IMG/VR virus record: IMGVR_UViG_3300022743_000002
Span: 23,751-87,750 of that record
DNA length: 64,000 nucleotides
Strand: one strand, 5' to 3'
From: a virus
The stretch's first letter is position 1; every line of letters begins with the position of its first letter. The notes under the pieces are model-generated. The model worked only from the letters and a program-made list of their open reading frames with translations. It made no database searches and was not told the DNA's origin. The position numbers were made by a program, and so were the translations under genes. This document shows positions 58,060 through 64,000 of the stretch, in pieces.

Positions 58060-59228
58060 ATCGTGACCACCATTCCGCCCATGATGTTGTTGAGATGGCG
58101 GCCTATTTCAGCCGCCGGCATCGGGTTTAGGACGGAGTCCGATTTGATGATCGTCTCCGCGCTTCTTATGGCGGCCCCGCTCAAAGTGACGGGCTGGCTG
58201 TCCTGCGGGTTGATAAGAGCGAAGACGTTTTGATCACTGAAAGCGCTAGGCATGCGCCCGCCGGTCGTGCTGGAACAATTCGATGCGCCGTACAGCCCGG
58301 TGTAATCCTCGTAGATTGCACTCGGACGCAAAGCGTTGGAAAAGATGCAGACAACCTCATTGAACGCGGCACCAACGCTAACAAAGGCTGCTTTGGCAGC
58401 GGTCGCAATACCAACAATCGACGCAAACGTCCGGAACACCTCGCGCCCAACCTGCGCGATCGTCTTGGCGATGCCAACGACGTACCCAACAGCGCCGCCA
58501 ATGAACCCAGTGACGCCGTTCGCTACAGACTGAATCTGCCGTAGAAACTTGACCGCCATGTTCACGTAGCCCGTCACAACTCCAGCGATTGATCGCAGCG
58601 CAGACAAAATTCCGCCCTGAAGACCAACACTCACCACCTCCAGTCTACCCAGGGCCCTATCCAGGGCGTTTAGTCCGGCCGTCGCATTCCCCGTGTCCGG
58701 GAAAAACTGAGATAGGCCGCCATCAACAGACGTACTCACGGCCTGCATGACAATGTTGTAGCGAAACAGTAACGGGCTACTCTTGGATCGCCTTAGATTG
58801 AATTGCATAGGCACAACTTGCCACGCGATGCTGTCAAGCAAATCAACAAAAAGCAACTTCACGCCAGCCGGATCGTGTCCGTAGTCAATGGCTTGTTGAA
58901 TTTTTGCTGGGTAGTCGTGGACTACCAGCTGATTCAGAGCCTCAAACGACTGGAATCCATCAAGACCAAGTCCTGGCTTGTATCCCCAGCCGGTGTGCCC
59001 ACTGATTGTTACGGATGGCAACCCTTCGCCGAAGTGATCGACCCATCCCTGCGCATCGCGGCCGAGCGTTTGGTGCACAGCCGCCCGCTGAGGCTCTCCG
59101 CGCGTCAAATCTTCTGGCCGAATTGGAAGGTAAACCGGGGAGCTGAGCGCTCCACGATTGTCCAGCACAAAGCTGATCGGCCGAATATCCGCCTTTTGAC
59201 TTATGTGAGGTCCGTATCGGTCGTCCAT
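58056..59228 (-). CDS. baseplate hub-like / DUF4157-free tail protein (390 aa)
   Basis: N-terminal region about 10-170 is a mixed fold (VDHFGEGLPSVTISGHTGWG, YPAKIQQAIDYGHDPAGV), typical of tail proteins that bind the tube end. The Ala/Val-rich middle 200-300 is hydrophobic and resembles a membrane-interacting or tail-tip segment. The end includes ALINPQDSQPVTL. Position between gp25 and gpV suits a hub or adaptor. No firm family. Confidence 0.68.
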   Translation of the reverse strand: MDDRYGPHISQKADIRPISFVLDNRGALSSPVYLPIRPEDLTRGEPQRAAVHQTLGRDAQGWVDHFGEGLPSVTISGHTGWGYKPGLGLDGFQSFEALNQLVVHDYPAKIQQAIDYGHDPAGVKLLFVDLLDSIAWQVVPMQFNLRRSKSSPLLFRYNIVMQAVSTSVDGGLSQFFPDTGNATAGLNALDRALGRLEVVSVGLQGGILSALRSIAGVVTGYVNMAVKFLRQIQSVANGVTGFIGGAVGYVVGIAKTIAQVGREVFRTFASIVGIATAAKAAFVSVGAAFNEVVCIFSNALRPSAIYEDYTGLYGASNCSSTTGGRMPSAFSDQNVFALINPQDSQPVTLSGAAIRSAETIIKSDSVLNPMPAAEIGRHLNNIMGGMVVTI

Positions 59229-59234
59229 GCCGCC

Positions 59235-59249
59235 ATTCTGGCATCACGA
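59235..59249 (-). promoter_or_regulatory. late promoter box (copy 11)
   Basis: Minus-strand TCGTGATGCCAGAAT, with CAGAAT as -10 and six bases (GGCGGC) before ATG 59228, again predicting a leaderless start. Confidence 0.7.
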
Positions 59250-59251
59250 CA

Positions 59252-60007
59252 TTAAACCGGTGGGCCGCCGACGGATGGGCCGCCAGAGTCGGCGTGGACG
59301 TGCGTGCTGCTGATATTCTTACCGTTCGACGTGATTGCCTTCACCGTCGTGGATCCCTCAACGTGAAGGTCTCCTGTCAGCGTCGTCGTCGGCGTGTCCA
59401 GGGTTACGCTCGGAGCCTTCACCGTCACAGCCATGCCGGCATCGATCGATAGCCCCTGGTTCATGCGCAGGCTAACCGCTCCGTCCGGAGTCATAGTCAA
59501 CTCCAGTGCGCCGCCGGCCATGCCAATGTGGATATTCACCCGCTTTGACTGATTGCGGTCAGTGGCGCTGGTGTCGGCATGCTTCCCAGTCAGCGTGTCG
59601 GCGTCGATGGCTTCACCGATCCGTATGTAGGTGCCGCTTGGGTGCGTGACCTGCATATTACCGTCACCGTCGATCAGTGTTTCAGCGTCGGACTGGTGCC
59701 GGTACCGGCGCGCCCTGGGGTCAGTCAGCAGCATTTGATTGACCTGCGGGTACAACATGCCCACCACCACCGGGCTGCGGCCCACAAACGCCACAAGGGC
59801 CTGCATGTCCTGGCCATTGCGCTTGGTGATATCCCACTTGTCGCCGGAATTTGGTACGGCCGGCAGGTCCACCATACCGCTACGCGCGCTGCCGTTTGGC
59901 GTGCTGACCTGGACGCCGATATGGCGGGTGCCGTCGTCCAGCATCACTAGGTCGACGGAGTGGTCCTGGGGGTGGACTTCGACCACGATGGCTTGGCGGA
60001 GATTCAT
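59252..60007 (-). CDS. baseplate spike protein, gpV-like
   Basis: 251 residues. OB-like N terminus (IVVEVHPQDHSVDLVML, VDLPAVPNSGDKWDI), Gly/Asp repeats, then a beta-helix-like end (SVTLDTPTTTLTGDLHVEGS) and His/Gly tip STHVHADSGGPSVGGPPV. Punctures the outer membrane with the tail tip. Confidence 0.88.
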   Translation of the reverse strand: MNLRQAIVVEVHPQDHSVDLVMLDDGTRHIGVQVSTPNGSARSGMVDLPAVPNSGDKWDITKRNGQDMQALVAFVGRSPVVVGMLYPQVNQMLLTDPRARRYRHQSDAETLIDGDGNMQVTHPSGTYIRIGEAIDADTLTGKHADTSATDRNQSKRVNIHIGMAGGALELTMTPDGAVSLRMNQGLSIDAGMAVTVKAPSVTLDTPTTTLTGDLHVEGSTTVKAITSNGKNISSTHVHADSGGPSVGGPPV

Positions 60008-61512
60008 AGTCGGGTGGCCTGTTCAGTGAGCCACGGCGACTGGCTGTTTTCGTCCGTGGTGCGTTTTGCAAAACCCTCGCCGCGTTCAAACGACAGCGTG
60101 GTGGTGTAGCCCTGGTATGGCACGAATTCGTGGTCGATCTGCGTGACGTAGGCGTCCCAGGTGAAGCGGCCAACCTTGAAGCGAGCATAGTCGCCGGCCT
60201 TCATCAGCTCCACGCCGTCGCCCCGCATGGGGCCGCCCTTCACCCGGGCGCTCCCCTGCTCCAGCACGACGTTGTCGCGGTTGGTTTCAATCAGCTGCTT
60301 GCGGCGCTTTTCAACCCATGAGAGCTGCTTCTTGTCGCGGGCATCATTGGCGTCAGCCGGGGCGCCGGCGTTGTCGTTCGTGATCGTGTCCTCGCTGAGC
60401 TGGGTGTCGGCATACATAGGCCGCACGCCGTAATACTTGACGGCGGTGTTGGCGTAGTCCTGCGTGGATACGGTGTCGTCGCCCTGCTGCAGCGAGAACA
60501 AGCGGCGCGTCATGTCGTCAATTAGGTCGTAGCGCTGATTGTTCACCCAGAACCAGTTTGCGAGCCCAGAGTCAGATCGGCCAACACTGATGCTTTCAAT
60601 GTCGATATCCTGCACTTCGATGTAGACCGGGTCCGGCGCGTCATCGAACACCTTGCGCTCTTTGATATCCTTGCCGCTGAGCTTGAGCACAGGCCGCGCC
60701 CGGTAGACACAGTGCACGCCGTCCTCTCGGTCCTCGGTGTAGAGCTCGTTCCAGTGGCCGACGTCGGCATGCTGGCGCAGGATATCGTAGACGCTACCCT
60801 GCATGCCCTGGAAGTGAATACCCACGGTGCCGTGCTTGACCGAAATGGAATCACCGGTCTGAATCTTCTTGGGCACCGGCTTTGCCACCTCGGTGTCCGG
60901 CAGGAAGCCGGAAATGTAGGGGTTGATGATCTTCTCGACCATGGTGCGCACAAACTCACCGGCGGGCATGGCAGCAACGGCTTTGAAGTCGTAGAGCTCA
61001 GACAGCGCAAAGCTGGTCAGCAGCGACTTTCCCGCCGTGTAGGCAGGGAAGTGCAGCACCTGGAATGTCTGCCATGCCTTGCCATAATCCTGCCCCGACA
61101 CCACCACAGATCGGATGGGGCGGCCATCGCCAGACATACCCTGTGGCCGCTGCACCGAAGACACGAAGCCGCGCATGACGATTGGCCAATTGCCGGAAGC
61201 ACGGACGCCGACGCCTCCCCACATGCGTATCTCGATCACGTCCATGGGCTCCACAAGGCCATAGACAGTCTCCAGGCTGATGGAGCCCTGAGCCTTATCC
61301 ATGAAATTGATGGTAAAGCCGCCAGCGGGCTCCCGCACTGACTTGCTGGTGCGAACGCTGCCGCCGTCGCCAAGGAATGGCGTCAGGTCGATGTATTCCG
61401 ACTTCCCGGCGTATCGCGTAGAAACCGATGTGCTGCCATCAATCGTCTTGCGACTGATGGTTTTGTAGAGGTGCACCGACAGCTGCGGGCTGGCGACTTT
61501 GAATTGCGGCAT
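60004..61512 (-). CDS. baseplate hub protein (gpD / gp27-like)
   Basis: 502 residues. VREPAGGFTINFMDKAQGS, RGFVSSVQRPQGMSGDGRP, SVVVSGQDYGKAW and a C-terminal VTQIDHEFVPYQGYTTTLSF fit phage late-control/hub proteins that seat the spike. Overlaps the gpV start. Confidence 0.85.
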   Translation of the reverse strand: MPQFKVASPQLSVHLYKTISRKTIDGSTSVSTRYAGKSEYIDLTPFLGDGGSVRTSKSVREPAGGFTINFMDKAQGSISLETVYGLVEPMDVIEIRMWGGVGVRASGNWPIVMRGFVSSVQRPQGMSGDGRPIRSVVVSGQDYGKAWQTFQVLHFPAYTAGKSLLTSFALSELYDFKAVAAMPAGEFVRTMVEKIINPYISGFLPDTEVAKPVPKKIQTGDSISVKHGTVGIHFQGMQGSVYDILRQHADVGHWNELYTEDREDGVHCVYRARPVLKLSGKDIKERKVFDDAPDPVYIEVQDIDIESISVGRSDSGLANWFWVNNQRYDLIDDMTRRLFSLQQGDDTVSTQDYANTAVKYYGVRPMYADTQLSEDTITNDNAGAPADANDARDKKQLSWVEKRRKQLIETNRDNVVLEQGSARVKGGPMRGDGVELMKAGDYARFKVGRFTWDAYVTQIDHEFVPYQGYTTTLSFERGEGFAKRTTDENSQSPWLTEQATRL

Positions 61513-61515
61513 ATA

Positions 61516-64000
61516 TCAATACCCTTGCGACGAGCGCCAGTTGTTTTGTATGCGTGTCGTGGCGATCTGACGCGGCGCTATTTCCTGGCCCTTTTCATTT
61601 TTAATGACCACTTCGACCCGACCGATTTGCTCGGCAAGAGCTCCGCGGCTTGCTGCCTCGCTCTCCGTCGCGCCCGGTCGCTCGTAGTATCGGCTGACGA
61701 TATCCCCAGCCTCGCGACTTGTTTTGGCTCTGCGAAGCCGGTCGCCGGCACCGGACTCCTTCCCCTCTGTCAACTCGTACTGAGCGAACTGCAGCTGCTC
61801 CTGAAAGCTGGCGTCGCCGAGCCTCTTGCCGAACTGCTTCTGGAATGCGGCCTGGCGATCGGGGTGCCACTGTCCAATGCCAACGGCCTGGCCCCCGTCC
61901 CCGACCGCTTTCTCCCGCATCTTGCTTTCAGCCCAGAAATTGGCCACCAGCCCGGCGGCTTGCTCCTTGGTCCACCCCTGCTCCATGAAATAGCGCATGG
62001 CCTCATCTTTTTTCCCGGGATCCACCGGGCCGTAGTCCATGCGACGAAGATCAGCACCACTGCCTCGGCCGGGACCATATCCGCCGGCTCCAATGGGATG
62101 AAACCCGGGCGAAGAAACGCTACCCGTAGTCTCAATTTCACCCATGGCGCGCTTGGACGCCTCCTTTTCAATCTCGTCAAGCTCTCGCTTGCGTGCGGCA
62201 TTTTCTTTTTCCAGAAGCTCTGCCTTTTCCTTCTGGATATCCGTCAAGCGCTTCTCAATCTCATAAAGCTCGCCGCCTATTTCGGTCTGCTCTTTTTCTC
62301 GTCGCACGGCCTCGGCCGGGTTTTTCTCCCAAAGCCTGTAGTTCCCGGCCTTGATCTTGGCCTTTTTGGCATTCAGTTCAGACTCCTCGGTGGCAAACTG
62401 GCCAACGATCGCATCCTGGCGCCCCTTGGAATTGGCCTCGATGACGCTACGCATAATGTCATCGGTTGTTTTACCCTTTCCGACGCCAGCCAGGCTCATG
62501 ATGCCCATGCGAGCCTCATTCATGTACGGCACCAGCTTGTCGGCAATTGAAGTCTTGATGTTGTCCAGTGCGTTTTTACTGTCTCGAATGTCCTTGCCCT
62601 GCGTCTGCTCTTGATCGCGAGTCGCGACAATCTCTGCCAGGACACGCTTTTGCGCCTCGACGTCGCCGGAATCCATGGCCGACTTGACGCGGTTCTTCTC
62701 GTCAGACGTTACATCCGTGCGGCGCATGATGCTGTCAGCGACACCATGGCGGTCAGCGTCGCTACCATAGAGGACCTTGGACAGATTTCCGATGCCTGAT
62801 CCACTGAGAGAGGTCAGGTTGGCATACTTCGACATGCCCCCCATCTGGTTTGGCTTGACCGATAGGAGCGCCATAGCCTGGTTGATGCCGATGCCGAGAT
62901 GGTTTGCCGTGGCGTCGGCGAGCTCGTCCGTGCCGTCGCCGTATTGCTTGCGAAGGAGATCGATGGACTTCTCCATGAATGTCGCACTACCCTTGGGGCC
63001 TGCATGCCCCTTGTAGCGTGAGTACGCACTCCCATCCCCAAACATGCTGTCATTGGTGGCGAAGGCGCCGCCCTCTCGTAGCATTTTGGTCTGATAAGGG
63101 TTCAGACCCATACCCATGCCAACCATTCCGGTGAAATACTGACTTGCCTCACCCTTGGCGCCGCCAGCCGACAAGCTGGCGTTGATGCGGCCCAGCAGAG
63201 CGCCGGCGCCCGACGGGTCCAAACCCGGTATGCCGGAACCGACCAGCGCGGAGAATGCACCGGCATAGCCCGACACGTTGGCCGCACCCATATTGTTTCT
63301 GGTCTGACTTGTCGCGAAAGATCCGATGGCGCCAATCACCTCATCGGCTTTTGCGAAGGCGTCCGACTTCGCGATGGTCTCGCCAATCAGCAACGCGAAC
63401 CGCTTGCTGTCCTGAGTGTCTTTGGTGACGCCAACGCCACGCATTTGACCCATAACACCTATACCCTCGGAAGGGTCGAGGCCAAAAGACCGGGACAGGC
63501 CAACGCCAACCCCTAGCTCATCGTTGAGGCTGGTGTACTGGTCGGCCTTGAGGTTACCCAACTTCGCAAACTGTGTCGCCAGCTTGCCCGCCTCAGCGTA
63601 AGTAATTTTCAGGTTTTCGGCACCGCCCTGGACGACCGACTTCAGGCCCTCGAACGACACATTAACGTCGCCCAGCGTGCGCTTTAGCCTATCCAGTGCA
63701 ACGCTGTTGTCTTCGGCTTGCCCAACTTTCTCCATGGCGCCAGACACAATCTTTCCGACGCCAAGCGCCAGCATGCCACCAAGCAACCCCATGAGCCCGG
63801 CGCCAAAACCGGCCGACATTCCAGTGTTAAGCGAGCTAGCCGCAACGCCGCCCGCTGGACCCAGTGCACGTAGACCGGCTTGCGCTGCCGGCATGATGAT
63901 GCCTGGGCCGCCTCCACCGCCTCCTCCACCACCGCCGCCGGGGCGGGCTGGGTGGGGTTGAATTCCGGGTCCCGTCGGTACAGGTGTCGGTGCGGGCTGG
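61516..64000 (-). CDS. tape measure protein with C-terminal tail lysozyme (5' part outside window)
   Basis: At least 827 codons; an ATG exists at 63894, but the frame remains open to base 64000. The visible upstream part is a Pro-rich then poly-Gly stretch (11 Gly in a row), so the true start lies outside. Hydrophobic helices near the ATG are typical. Residues about 625-760 of the ATG-numbered part are a phage lysozyme (Phage_lysozyme2) type: GWTKEQAAGLVANFWAESK, GIGQWHPDRQAAFQKQFGK. It sets tail length and opens the cell wall. Confidence 0.9.
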   Translation of the reverse strand, partial: QPAPTPVPTGPGIQPHPARPGGGGGGGGGGGPGIIMPAAQAGLRALGPAGGVAASSLNTGMSAGFGAGLMGLLGGMLALGVGKIVSGAMEKVGQAEDNSVALDRLKRTLGDVNVSFEGLKSVVQGGAENLKITYAEAGKLATQFAKLGNLKADQYTSLNDELGVGVGLSRSFGLDPSEGIGVMGQMRGVGVTKDTQDSKRFALLIGETIAKSDAFAKADEVIGAIGSFATSQTRNNMGAANVSGYAGAFSALVGSGIPGLDPSGAGALLGRINASLSAGGAKGEASQYFTGMVGMGMGLNPYQTKMLREGGAFATNDSMFGDGSAYSRYKGHAGPKGSATFMEKSIDLLRKQYGDGTDELADATANHLGIGINQAMALLSVKPNQMGGMSKYANLTSLSGSGIGNLSKVLYGSDADRHGVADSIMRRTDVTSDEKNRVKSAMDSGDVEAQKRVLAEIVATRDQEQTQGKDIRDSKNALDNIKTSIADKLVPYMNEARMGIMSLAGVGKGKTTDDIMRSVIEANSKGRQDAIVGQFATEESELNAKKAKIKAGNYRLWEKNPAEAVRREKEQTEIGGELYEIEKRLTDIQKEKAELLEKENAARKRELDEIEKEASKRAMGEIETTGSVSSPGFHPIGAGGYGPGRGSGADLRRMDYGPVDPGKKDEAMRYFMEQGWTKEQAAGLVANFWAESKMREKAVGDGGQAVGIGQWHPDRQAAFQKQFGKRLGDASFQEQLQFAQYELTEGKESGAGDRLRRAKTSREAGDIVSRYYERPGATESEAASRGALAEQIGRVEVVIKNEKGQEIAPRQIATTRIQNNWRSSQGY

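Noticed and set aside
1-64000. CRISPR array, insertion sequence or transposase
   Set aside because: No regularly spaced repeats and no transposase-like protein were seen; repeats found are regulatory or attP-type.

Overview
The window is one continuous stretch of a temperate tailed-phage genome; I see no unambiguous chromosomal gene. Contractile-type baseplate parts (gpV, gp25, J-like and hub proteins), a GpA-like large terminase, a Mu F-like head protein, nested Rz/Rz1 spanins and a GH19 endolysin suggest a GC-rich proteobacterial host, probably betaproteobacterial. The host is an inference from protein style only. The order of late genes implies a circular map. Minus-strand late genes run from terminase (about 19.9 kb) through portal and head-associated genes to base 1, and tail genes re-enter at base 64000 and run down to lysis genes at 45.3 kb. 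Capsid, neck, sheath and tube genes are not seen and should lie in the unseen segment between base 1 and base 64000.

Layout. 1-12972 (minus): portal, a protein with a RelA/SpoT-synthetase-like domain, a small protein, an HD alarmone-hydrolase-like protein, Mu F-like protein, a multi-domain polyvalent protein (pyrophosphatase-like, ParB-like, ADP-ribosyltransferase-like) and a giant N6-adenine methyltransferase/SNF2 helicase of DarB type. 13013-16582 (plus): an inserted block with rdgC, an HU-like gene and an AraC-family regulator. 16671-19856 (minus): small protein and terminase. 20013-24305 (minus): small accessory and zinc-finger genes and a phage metallopeptidase. 24462-26811 (plus): small early genes around an AT-rich possible origin. 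26941-35069 (minus): primase-helicase, VRR-NUC nuclease, dATP/dGTP diphosphohydrolase, SSB, SF2 helicase, C5 methyltransferase and a small HTH regulator. 35287-43425 (plus): RecE-like nuclease, SMC-like ATPase, putative annealing protein, excisionase-like protein, RecD-like helicase and dUTPase. 43468-45070: attP carrying 41 nt of a tRNA-Gly(CCC) gene, then integrase. 45135-64000: a TraR/DksA-like gene, then lysis, fibre, baseplate and tape-measure genes on the minus strand.

Three observations stand out. First, late transcription units on the minus strand share a box TCGTGAYNNNANNMT. In seven of eleven copies its last base lies exactly 6 nt before an ATG, so the predicted transcription start is the A of the start codon, meaning leaderless mRNAs. 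Second, the head-proximal proteins (portal, RelA/SpoT-like, HD, polyvalent, methyltransferase-helicase and a 122-aa protein) share short junction peptides of the form KSM-x-hhhFxKS. These sit at gene termini and also inside proteins, as if marking modules for processing or packaging into the virion. Third, the set of likely virion-associated proteins includes a paired alarmone synthetase-like and alarmone hydrolase-like enzyme, and the same phage carries a TraR/DksA-like protein; together they suggest manipulation of the stringent response.
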